Origin: Firmicutes bacterium UBA4975
Lineage (GTDB): Bacteria; Bacillota; Proteinivoracia; UBA4975
DNA length: 9,557 nt
Assembly (NCBI GenBank): GCA_002397155.1
Contig: DGZR01000096.1
Coordinates: 6,185-15,741 of the forward strand
Direction: 5' to 3'
In this document: positions 1 through 5,459 of the stretch, one piece after another
Layout: each line of letters starts with the position of its first letter
How positions within the stretch are numbered: position 1 is the stretch's first letter
Translations under genes and position numbers: made by a program
Notes under the pieces: model-generated
What the model was told of the DNA's origin: nothing
Databases searched by the model: none
What the model saw: only the letters and a program-made list of their open reading frames with translations

Positions 1-558
1 GAAGTCCCCCTGGAGGGCTACCTCTTTCCCGAGACCTACGAGATTTTCACCAAGGCGGAAAACCGGGAAGAGCTGGTCATCGCCCTCATGCTCCGCCAGT
101 TTGACAAGGTCTTTACCGAAGAAATGCGGGCCGGGGCCCAGGCTCTGGGCATAAGCGTCCACCAAGCGGTCACCCTGGCCTCAATCGTGGAAAAAGAAGC
201 GGTCTCCGGCAAGGAGAGGCCCCTCATCGCCGGGGTCTTCTACAACCGCATGCGCATAAAGATGATGCTCCAGTCCTGCGCCACCGTCAACTACATCATC
301 AAGGACTTTTCCATCCGGGACATCTCCCCCTACAAAGAGGATCCCTCGCCCTACAACACTTACCGCTTCCAGGGGTTGCCCCCCGGCCCGATAGCCGGCC
401 CGGGCAAGGCCGCGCTGGAGGCGGCGATCTGGCCGGAAGATTCGGACTACCTCTACTTTGTCGCCAAGGACGACGGCAGCGGCGAGCACTACTTCGCCAA
501 GACATACGCCGAGCACATCAAGAACGCCAGGAAGGCCAAGGACAACCGGGGCAAGTAA
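1..558 (+). CDS. mltG: Endolytic transglycosylase MltG (YceG-like), 3' part
   Basis: MltG is a membrane-anchored endolytic murein transglycosylase that cuts nascent glycan strands and so sets their length. The gene enters from the left edge, already open at base 1; the N-terminal membrane anchor and first part of the domain are missing. Seen in the sequence: an LEGYLFPETY motif at the very start, ASIVEKEA (bases about 178-201), which carries the conserved catalytic glutamate of the family, LQSCATVNYI in place of the LQSDPTVxY of enterobacterial members, and the C-terminal block GLPPGPIAGPG followed by DYLYFVAKDDGSGEHYFAKT and AEH. It ends at a normal place for the family. The udk start lies 26 bases downstream, so the two are probably co-transcribed. 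Family assignment is secure from several motifs in the right order. Confidence 0.95.
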   Translation, partial: EVPLEGYLFPETYEIFTKAENREELVIALMLRQFDKVFTEEMRAGAQALGISVHQAVTLASIVEKEAVSGKERPLIAGVFYNRMRIKMMLQSCATVNYIIKDFSIRDISPYKEDPSPYNTYRFQGLPPGPIAGPGKAALEAAIWPEDSDYLYFVAKDDGSGEHYFAKTYAEHIKNARKAKDNRGK

Positions 559-566
559 AGACCGAA

Positions 567-576
567 AAGGGGAGGA
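567..576 (+). promoter_or_regulatory. Ribosome binding site of udk
   Basis: AAGGGGAGGA lies eight bases before the GTG at 585 and decides this start for udk. No ATG near the conserved P-loop competes with it. Confidence 0.75.
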
Positions 577-584
577 AAGCCAAA

Positions 585-1196
585 GTGCAGGCAAAACCGC
601 TGATCATCGGCTTAGCCGGGGGCACCGGCTCGGGAAAGACCACGGTGACCAAGGCCATTTTAAGCGCCCTGCCTCCGGACAGCACGGCGGTGCTGGAGCA
701 TGACAGTTACTACAAGGACCAGAGTCATCTGACTTTTCAAGAGCGGCTGAAGACCAACTACGACCACCCCTTTGCCTTCGACACTCCCCTCCTCATCGAG
801 CACCTAAAAAAGCTCCAAGAGGGAGAGGCCATCGCCAAGCCGGTATATTCCTTTGTCGAGCACACCCGTCTCCCGGAAACCAAGCTCGTCCCCAGCCGCC
901 GGGTCGTCATCCTGGAGGGCATCCTCATCTTAGAGGACCAGCGGATCAGGGACCTGCTGGACATCAAGGTCTATGTGGACACCGACCCGGATGTGCGAAT
1001 CATCCGGCGCATCCTCCGGGACCTTCGGGAACGGGGGCGGACCCTGGAGTCCGTGGTGGAGCAGTACTTGAATGTGGTCCGGCCGATGCACCTGCGCTTT
1101 GTCGAACCCACCAAGCGCTACGCCGATATCATCATCCCCGAAGGCGGCGAAAACACCGTGGCCATCGACCTCCTAGTCGCCAAAATCGGCGGCTAA
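585..1196 (+). CDS. udk: Uridine kinase
   Basis: Cytosolic pyrimidine salvage kinase that phosphorylates uridine and cytidine to UMP and CMP. The 203-residue product has the usual length (about 200-215). Seen: Walker A GGTGSGKT at residues 12-19, the nucleoside-binding EHDSYYKD block (about residues 37-44), NYDHPFAFDTP, PVYSFVEHTR, the VILEGILIL strand, IKVYVDTDPDVRIIRRILRD with the lid-region arginines, ERGRTLESVVEQYL, and the C-terminal RYADIIIPEGG. The start is GTG, supported by an AAGGGGAGGA site. It follows mltG by 26 bases, a short operon-like spacing. Three bases after its TAA the inverted repeat of a transposase unit begins, so its natural 3' flank appears to have been replaced by the element, which supplies a terminator-like hairpin at 1229-1249. 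Confidence 0.96.
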   Translation: MQAKPLIIGLAGGTGSGKTTVTKAILSALPPDSTAVLEHDSYYKDQSHLTFQERLKTNYDHPFAFDTPLLIEHLKKLQEGEAIAKPVYSFVEHTRLPETKLVPSRRVVILEGILILEDQRIRDLLDIKVYVDTDPDVRIIRRILRDLRERGRTLESVVEQYLNVVRPMHLRFVEPTKRYADIIIPEGGENTVAIDLLVAKIGG

Positions 1197-1199
1197 TTC

Positions 1200-1219
1200 G
1201 GGGACGGTTCTCCTGCTTC
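1200..1219. repeat. Left inverted repeat of the transposase unit
   Basis: GGGGACGGTTCTCCTGCTTC, inverted partner of 2119-2138 with a single mismatch. It begins three bases after the udk stop codon. Confidence 0.85.
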
Positions 1220-1228
1220 AATTGCTTC

Positions 1229-1249
1229 CCGCCCAAGGGCGGTTTTTTT
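1229..1249 (+). terminator. Rho-independent terminator after udk
   Basis: CCGCCC-AA-GGGCGG (functionally a 5-bp GC stem with a 4-base loop) followed by seven T. It ends transcription from mltG-udk. It lies inside the inverted repeat of the transposase unit, so it may have arrived with the element and may also act as its subterminal hairpin. Confidence 0.85.
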
Positions 1250-1277
1250 CACCCCCGGCAAAGGCCCCGGTTATTTC

Positions 1278-1315
1278 TTGATTTGTTGCCGTTATATGGT
1301 AAAATAGGCTATATA
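1278..1315 (+). promoter_or_regulatory. Candidate sigma-A promoters of the transposase gene
   Basis: Two overlapping possibilities lie in an AT-rich patch: TTGATT (1278-1283) with TAAAAT (1300-1305), spacer 16; and TTGCCG (1286-1291) with TATATA (1310-1315), spacer 18. Either would give a short leader to the start at 1338. Since the terminator at 1229-1249 cuts off udk transcription, a promoter here could also read on into the PBP gene. Sequence match only. Confidence 0.45.
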
Positions 1316-1337
1316 CCGAGGTAAAAGAGGTGGTACC

Positions 1338-2117
1338 ATGCCTCGTTTTCCCCGCCGGAAGGGTGAGAGCGGTATTTACCATGTCATGGTCCGGGGGAGC
1401 AACCGACAGGATTTATTTCATGACGATGAAGACCGGCACAGGTTTTTGGGGACCTTGCAGCGGTACAAGGTGGCGTCAGCCCTGGAGGTTCCTGCTTGGT
1501 GCCTGATGGGGAATCATGTCCACCTGCTTTTGCGCGAGGGCAGCGAGCCGATTTCCGCCACGATGAAGCGCATGGGCGTCAGCTATGTGCGCTTTTTTAA
1601 CCAGAAGTACACAACCTCGGGGCATCTCTTTCAGGACAGATTTACCAGCGAGGCCGTGGATAATGAGGCCTACTTAAAAACTGTGGTCCGGTACATTCAC
1701 CAAAACCCGGTCAAGGCGGGGCTGGTCAAGGGCGCAGAGGACTGGCCCTGGAGCAGTTGCCGCTGCTACTTGGGCTCAGATAGCCTGGCCCCCGGGCTGA
1801 CAGATCCCGGCTTTGTCTTGAGCTGTTTTGCCGATGACGACTTTACGGCTAGAGCCGCATTTAAGGTCTTTAGCGAGGCTCTGAACACCGATCAATGTCT
1901 AGACATAGACCAGGTGCAGAGGACCCGCCTTTCTGATGCCGAGCTGCGCAAGGAACTGGTCCTTTTGCTGAAAGGCCCGAGCATCGCCCAGGTAAAGGGC
2001 CTGGACAAGCCTGCCCGAGATGACATTTTGCGCCGGGCCAAAGCTATTGATGGGGCCAGCCAACGACAACTGGCGCGGGTTCTGGGAATCTCGCCAAATC
2101 TGGTATACAAGGCGTAA
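1338..2117 (+). CDS. Y1/HUH transposase, REP-associated (RAYT) type with C-terminal HTH
   Basis: Single-strand DNA nuclease/transposase of the Y1 tyrosine class. It is 259 residues long, with its ATG placed by AAAGAGGTGG five bases upstream. Seen: the N-terminal GIYHVMVRGSNRQDLF strand block, CLMGNHVHLLL with the metal-binding His60-Val-His62, SYVRFFNQKYTTSGHLFQDRF, and RYIHQNPVKAG with Tyr119, which aligns with the catalytic tyrosine in the YIxxNPV motif of RAYTs, then DWPWSS. After about residue 200 comes a charged helical segment and a helix-turn-helix ending ASQRQLARVLGIS, as in the longer RAYT subgroup. All catalytic residues are present and no frame is broken, so it may be active. The coding region is GC-rich like its neighbours. 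Confidence 0.92.
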   Translation: MPRFPRRKGESGIYHVMVRGSNRQDLFHDDEDRHRFLGTLQRYKVASALEVPAWCLMGNHVHLLLREGSEPISATMKRMGVSYVRFFNQKYTTSGHLFQDRFTSEAVDNEAYLKTVVRYIHQNPVKAGLVKGAEDWPWSSCRCYLGSDSLAPGLTDPGFVLSCFADDDFTARAAFKVFSEALNTDQCLDIDQVQRTRLSDAELRKELVLLLKGPSIAQVKGLDKPARDDILRRAKAIDGASQRQLARVLGISPNLVYKA

Positions 2118-2118
2118 G

Positions 2119-2138
2119 GAAGCGGGAGAACCGTCCCC
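2119..2138. repeat. Right inverted repeat of the transposase unit
   Basis: GAAGCGGGAGAACCGTCCCC, one base after the transposase stop; reverse complement of 1200-1219 except for one position. Confidence 0.85.
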
Positions 2139-2160
2139 ATGCTTCGGTATAAACGGGGAG

Positions 2161-2191
2161 CCCCCGGCCACAATAGGCCCGGGGGTGTTTT
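2161..2191 (+). terminator. GC-rich hairpin between transposase unit and PBP gene, overlapping the PBP ribosome binding site
   Basis: CCCCC-GGCC (2161-2169) pairs with GGCC-C-GGGGG (2176-2185), with one bulged C and the loop ACAATA, followed by TGTTTT. It resembles a weak rho-independent terminator because the T tract is short and interrupted. Its 3' arm contains GGGGG of GGGGGTG (2181-2187), the best ribosome binding site for the GTG at 2194. The hairpin could therefore end the transposase transcript, hide the PBP ribosome binding site, or both. Confidence 0.5.
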
Positions 2192-2193
2192 GC

Positions 2194-3915
2194 GTGGAGG
2201 AAGAAGGGTTTGGCCGCCGGGTCACCGGCCTCATGGTCGCTTTTTTACTTGTTTCCGCTCTGTGGGCCGCCCGGCTGGGCTGGCTCCAGCTCGTCCAGGG
2301 CCGGAGCTTGACGGCTATCGCCACTAAGTACCACAGCCGCACAATCTATTACCGCTGGGGCCACGGGAGCGAGGGCCGGGGGGCTATCTTGGACCGCCAG
2401 CTCCGGCCCTTTACCGAGGCCAAACTGCAGCCGGGGTTGGCGGTCTTTACCAGCACGGGGCAGAGCAGTGAGGATTACGGATACTGGCTGCAAACCCTGG
2501 CGGACTTCAGCGGCTACAGCCAAGAGGATATCGTCCTGGCCTCCCAACAGGGGCGGCCCCTGGCCCTGGACCGGCCCCTGCCGACAAGCTGGGAGCTGCC
2601 CCACTGGATTGTGCCGGTGACAGGGGACTGGGACAGTGAGGGTAATTTCCGCCGCTATACTTACGGCAAGGATTTTGCCTGCCACGTCCTGGGGGAGGCC
2701 GGCTCACCCTACCAGGGGGAGCAGGGTAAGCGGGTGGGACGCTCGGGTATCGAATGCCAATTCGACCAGCTCCTCCGCTGCCAGCGGCCCGGGGTGTCTG
2801 CCATTACCGATGCCCTGGATGAACTGATCCCCGGCCTGGGCTACCGGGAGCTGGTTGAACCGGACAGGCTACCCAATGTGGTCCTCTCCCTGGATATAAA
2901 GATTCAGGGGCTGGTGGAAAGGGTGCTCGACGCGGGCATTGCGGCCGGCCGAATTCCCCCCTATGGTGCGGTGGTGGTGATGGACCCTGAAAATGGCGAC
3001 ATCCTGGCCATGTGCAGTCGCCCGCCAATCCAAGGAGCAGAGAACCAGCAAAACCGGGCGACGCGAAAATCCCCTAACGTCAACCTCCAGCCCCTGGCCT
3101 CCATGGTAAAAGTGGTGACGGCAGCGGCGGCCCTGGAAAAGGACCCCCAACTGATCAACGCCCGCTTTAGCTGTTCCGGGACTCTTACCTTGGGGGCCAA
3201 CACCTTTGAATGTGCTCACGGTCCCCACGGGGAGGAGGACATGGCCGCCGCCATGGCCAATTCCTGCAACCTGTACTTTGCTCAACTGGCTGCTGAAGTA
3301 GGGGGCAAGGAGTTGCTGGCAATGGCCAAGGCCATGGGCTTGGGACGCAAGTTCAACATCGGGCTCCCTGCCTGGGAAGTAGAAGCCGGTCACCTGCCCG
3401 AGCTAAAGGACCTGGCCACCTCCGCCGGTCTGGCGAACAACTTCGCCATGGGGGGGAACAAGATTGAAGCTACCCCCCTGCAGGCGGCGGTGATGCTGAG
3501 CGCAATAGCCAACGGGGGCTGGCGGGTGGAGCCCCGCTTGGTCCTGGCGGTCAACCAGGATCTGGAGGCGCCCCTCATAAGCCCTCCCCGCAGCAGGGAA
3601 AAAATCATGAGTTCTACGACGGCCAATGCCGTGGCCGGTCTCTTGCGAAACGTCGTCGTTCAGGGGAAGACAGTTACTTTTGATGCCAGCGCCTATCCTT
3701 TTGCCGCGGCCCAATTGGCGGCAAAGACCGGCACCTCGGATCCCCTGCCCCCGGCAGACTACCACCTTCGCTGGTGCGGCGGCTTTTTTCCCTGGCGCGA
3801 TCCGGAATACGTCATAGTCTACCTGGCGGAAGTCCCGCCGGGCTGGACCCGGGTGGACCGGGGCGGCATAGTGGCAGAAATTGCCGAAGGGCTGGCCGCC
3901 CTGTCCGGCAAGTGA
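2194..3915 (+). CDS. Class B penicillin-binding protein (transpeptidase)
   Basis: D,D-transpeptidase acting outside the membrane to cross-link peptidoglycan. I place the start at GTG 2194 (573 residues), with GGGGGTG six bases upstream. The open frame reaches back to 2020 but that part overlaps the transposase gene and shows no family similarity. Seen: a single N-terminal membrane segment (about residues 9-30), RGAILDR of the dimerisation region (62-68), and the transpeptidase triad in order: SMVK (Ser303, Lys306), SCN (357-359) and KTGT (511-514). No PASTA repeats follow, which argues against a canonical SpoVD. sigK starts 78 bases downstream, so a sporulation role (cortex or septal wall) is plausible but is inferred from position only. 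An alternative start is ATG 2233, but it would cut into the membrane segment. Confidence 0.9.
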   Translation: MEEEGFGRRVTGLMVAFLLVSALWAARLGWLQLVQGRSLTAIATKYHSRTIYYRWGHGSEGRGAILDRQLRPFTEAKLQPGLAVFTSTGQSSEDYGYWLQTLADFSGYSQEDIVLASQQGRPLALDRPLPTSWELPHWIVPVTGDWDSEGNFRRYTYGKDFACHVLGEAGSPYQGEQGKRVGRSGIECQFDQLLRCQRPGVSAITDALDELIPGLGYRELVEPDRLPNVVLSLDIKIQGLVERVLDAGIAAGRIPPYGAVVVMDPENGDILAMCSRPPIQGAENQQNRATRKSPNVNLQPLASMVKVVTAAAALEKDPQLINARFSCSGTLTLGANTFECAHGPHGEEDMAAAMANSCNLYFAQLAAEVGGKELLAMAKAMGLGRKFNIGLPAWEVEAGHLPELKDLATSAGLANNFAMGGNKIEATPLQAAVMLSAIANGGWRVEPRLVLAVNQDLEAPLISPPRSREKIMSSTTANAVAGLLRNVVVQGKTVTFDASAYPFAAAQLAAKTGTSDPLPPADYHLRWCGGFFPWRDPEYVIVYLAEVPPGWTRVDRGGIVAEIAEGLAALSGK

Positions 3916-3932
3916 CGATTTTTTATTTTGGC

Positions 3933-3960
3933 ACCTTCTCTTCCCTCGGGGCATATACTA
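3933..3960 (+). promoter_or_regulatory. Sigma-K-type promoter of sigK
   Basis: AC (3933-3934), 17 bases, then CATATACTA (3952-3960) matches the Bacillus subtilis sigma-K consensus AC-N17-CATANNNTA at every fixed position; CACC at 3932-3935 and the G before CATA also fit. The -10 is also one base from the sigma-E form CATACANT, but no sigma-E -35 is visible at the right distance. It would give a leader of roughly 25-30 bases to the TTG at 3994, consistent with sigK autoregulation. Confidence 0.6.
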
Positions 3961-3974
3961 GTTCGTGTAAACTC

Positions 3975-3987
3975 GAGGGAGGGGGGG
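3975..3987 (+). promoter_or_regulatory. Ribosome binding site of sigK, deciding a TTG start
   Basis: The purine run GAGGGAGGGGGGG ends six bases before TTG 3994. This start gives exactly the pro-sequence length seen in pro-sigma-K. The more upstream TTG at 3928 has no such site and would place the sigma-K-type promoter inside the coding region. Confidence 0.75.
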
Positions 3988-3993
3988 ACGCCA

Positions 3994-4686
3994 TTGATAA
4001 TCGGCCTGTTGATTGCCCTGGCCACGGCGGTCAAGGAGCTGGCCCTTTTTGTTTCCCACATCAAGAGCAATTCTTTTCCCCATCCCCTGGACCCGGAAAC
4101 AGAGCGGGAGTACCTGCTGGCCCTGGCCCGGGGCGATGAAGAGGCCCGCCGGGCCCTGATCGAGCACAACCTGCGCCTGGTGGCCCATATTGTCAAAAAG
4201 TATGACAACACTCGCCTGGAAAACGACGATCTCATCTCTATCGGCTCGGTGGGCTTGATCAAGGCGATAAACACCTATGATATGTCCAAGGGCGTAAAGC
4301 TGGTGACCTATGCCGCCCGCTGCATCGAGAACGAAATCCTCATGCAGCTCAGGGCTTCCCGGAAAAACCGGGACGACATCTCTCTCCAGGAACCCTTGGG
4401 GGTGGACCAGGAAGGCAACGAGCTTTCTCTCATGGACATCCTGGGCTGCCAGTCCGACCTCTTTGATCGGGTGAACCAAAAAATTGAATTTGCCCGCCTG
4501 GTGGAAGCGATGAAGCGCCTGCCCGCCCGGGAGCGTTTTGTCCTGGAAAGGCGCTTTTCCCTCTACGATGGCCGGAGCTGGGCTCAAAGAGAGGTGGCCG
4601 CCAAACTGGGCATCTCCCGTTCATACGTTTCCAGGATCGAAAAAAGGGCCCTTCGCCTCTTAACCGGTTTTTTGCTCTCTCCTTAG
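3994..4686 (+). CDS. sigK: RNA polymerase sporulation sigma factor SigK (pro-sigma-K)
   Basis: Late mother-cell sigma factor directing coat, cortex and spore-release genes. The product is 230 residues from TTG 3994. Seen: a hydrophobic N-terminus ending KELALFVSHIK, which aligns with the B. subtilis pro-sequence KELVFLVSYVK, so Ser21/His22 falls where SpoIVFB cleaves; region 2 with EHNLRLVAHIVKKYDNT, DLISIGSVGLIKAI and VTYAARCIENEILMQLR; and region 4 with QREVAAKLGISRSYVSRIEKRAL, the -35-binding HTH. The frame is uninterrupted where B. subtilis and some clostridia carry a skin element. It lies 78 bases after the PBP gene and is preceded by a sigma-K-type promoter. Main alternative: the related SigE, but the short pro-sequence and SHIKSNSFPHPL block favour SigK. 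Confidence 0.94.
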   Translation: MIIGLLIALATAVKELALFVSHIKSNSFPHPLDPETEREYLLALARGDEEARRALIEHNLRLVAHIVKKYDNTRLENDDLISIGSVGLIKAINTYDMSKGVKLVTYAARCIENEILMQLRASRKNRDDISLQEPLGVDQEGNELSLMDILGCQSDLFDRVNQKIEFARLVEAMKRLPARERFVLERRFSLYDGRSWAQREVAAKLGISRSYVSRIEKRALRLLTGFLLSP

Positions 4687-4727
4687 CAGGAAATGCCGCC
4701 GTCATTAGCGAATTATAGAGAAAACCA

Positions 4728-4737
4728 TAGGAGGTGG
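4728..4737 (+). promoter_or_regulatory. Ribosome binding site of yqeG
   Basis: TAGGAGGTGG, seven bases before GTG 4745, close to the full anti-Shine-Dalgarno complement. It fixes the GTG start. Confidence 0.75.
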
Positions 4738-4744
4738 GCCGCGG

Positions 4745-5272
4745 GTGCTGGAAAAACTTGCTCCCGACTTTTTTGTCCGGAGCGTTTATGACCTGGACCT
4801 GGACACGCTATCCGCCAAGGGCATACGGGCAATTATCACCGATCTGGACAATACTCTTGTTTCCTGGGACGATCCCCTGCCCAACGCCGGTTTGCAGGAT
4901 TGGCTAAAAATTGTTCGGGGCAAGGGTTTTTCTGTGTATATTGTCTCTAATAATTCTCCCGAAAGGGTGCGGAAATTTGCCAAGGCCTTTGGTGTGCCGG
5001 CTATTTCCAAAGCGGTAAAACCCCGGCGGCGGGCTTTTCGCTTGGCCTGCGAAGAGATGGGGGTGACCCTGGCGGAGACGGCGGTGATCGGCGACCAAAT
5101 CTTTACCGACGTGCTGGGCGGCAACCGGTTGGGGGTGTATACCATTCTGGTCAACCCGGTGAGCCGCCGGGAATTTTTCGGGACCAAGATCATGCGCAAG
5201 CTGGAGGGCCTGATTCTGCGCCAGTTAAACCGGCGAGGGCTCCTGAAAGGACCTGGCAATAATTCAAAGTAA
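4745..5272 (+). CDS. yqeG: YqeG family HAD-IIIA phosphatase
   Basis: Soluble HAD-superfamily phosphatase of the YqeG family, 175 residues (usual length about 170-180). Seen: N-terminal LAPDFFVRSVYDLDLDTLSAKGI typical of YqeG; HAD motif I ITDLDNTLVSW with nucleophile Asp33 and Asp35; motif II VSNNS; motif III lysine in KAVKPRRRAF; motif IV VIGDQIFTDVLGGNRLGVYTILV with the metal-binding aspartates; then NPVSRREFFGTKIMRKLE. The physiological substrate of the family is not settled. In many Firmicutes yqeG precedes aroE or a ribosome-assembly GTPase gene; here it is instead followed by a terminator and a compositionally different operon, so the usual neighbour is missing. It follows sigK by 58 bases, with its own strong ribosome binding site. 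Confidence 0.94.
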   Translation: MLEKLAPDFFVRSVYDLDLDTLSAKGIRAIITDLDNTLVSWDDPLPNAGLQDWLKIVRGKGFSVYIVSNNSPERVRKFAKAFGVPAISKAVKPRRRAFRLACEEMGVTLAETAVIGDQIFTDVLGGNRLGVYTILVNPVSRREFFGTKIMRKLEGLILRQLNRRGLLKGPGNNSK

Positions 5273-5296
5273 AGCCTAAAAGGGCTTTATTTTTTA
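5270..5296 (+). terminator. Rho-independent terminator after yqeG
   Basis: TAAAGCC (5270-5276) pairs with GGCTTTA (5283-5289) around a six-base loop, followed by a run of T (5290-5295). The stem starts within the yqeG stop codon. It separates the GC-rich block from the AT-richer operon. Confidence 0.85.
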
Positions 5297-5392
5297 TTCT
5301 GGCTAATGTTTTTCGCATCGCTAAACCTGGTAATAACTTGCCGGGGTACATAATAAGGAATTCCCATCTTTATATATCACATACCGTTGTAA

Positions 5393-5421
5393 TTGATTGG
5401 GGAGTGTCCTTTCAAGATAAT
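5393..5421 (+). promoter_or_regulatory. Sigma-A-like promoter of the carbamoyltransferase operon
   Basis: TTGATT (5393-5398), spacer of 17, GATAAT (5416-5421). Transcription would start near 5428, giving a leader of about 30 bases before the start at 5460. The rest of the 5297-5459 gap holds a short GGAATTCC palindrome (5357-5364) and AT-rich stretches; I see no recognisable riboswitch. Confidence 0.55.
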
Positions 5422-5459
5422 GTAGTTGATACTCTAACTTTAGGGAAGGAGAAAGCGCG

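Larger units (their letters stand above)
1200..2138 (+). mobile_element. RAYT-type Y1 transposase unit bounded by 20-bp inverted repeats
   Basis: A 939-bp unit made of one HUH transposase gene (1338-2117) between two inverted repeats. The left end is GGGGACGGTTCTCCTGCTTC (1200-1219) and the right end is GAAGCGGGAGAACCGTCCCC (2119-2138); one matches the reverse complement of the other at 19 of 20 positions. The left repeat starts 3 bases after the udk stop and the right repeat starts 1 base after the transposase stop. I see no convincing target duplication outside the repeats, as expected for single-strand HUH chemistry. IS200/IS605 proper uses subterminal hairpins rather than long inverted repeats, so a REP-associated arrangement fits better. 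Limits are inferred from the repeats only. Confidence 0.75.

Noticed and set aside
2020..2193. Upstream extension of the PBP open frame inside the transposase gene
   Set aside because: It overlaps the real transposase coding region and its inverted repeat, shows no PBP similarity, and lacks a ribosome binding site; GTG 2194 fits the membrane segment.
3403..3954. Long open frame on the - strand across the PBP gene
   Set aside because: It is a by-product of high GC opposite a well-supported gene; composition is unlike protein and there is no ribosome binding site or family match.
3928..3993. Earlier TTG start for sigK
   Set aside because: No ribosome binding site there; it would put the sigma-K-type promoter inside the gene and give an N-terminus unlike pro-sigma-K.
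3958..4587. 209-codon open frame on the - strand across sigK
   Set aside because: It lies opposite an unmistakable sigK with all sigma regions; no recognisable motif in the reverse reading.
5328..5342. Sigma-54-like TGG/TTGC pair upstream of the carbamoyltransferase operon
   Set aside because: The GG-to-GC distance is nine bases instead of ten and the -24 box lacks the CAC; the sigma-A-like promoter at 5393-5421 is better.
5297..5459. Guanidine riboswitch before the operon
   Set aside because: Looked for ykkC-type conserved blocks and paired ACGR-loop hairpins and found none.
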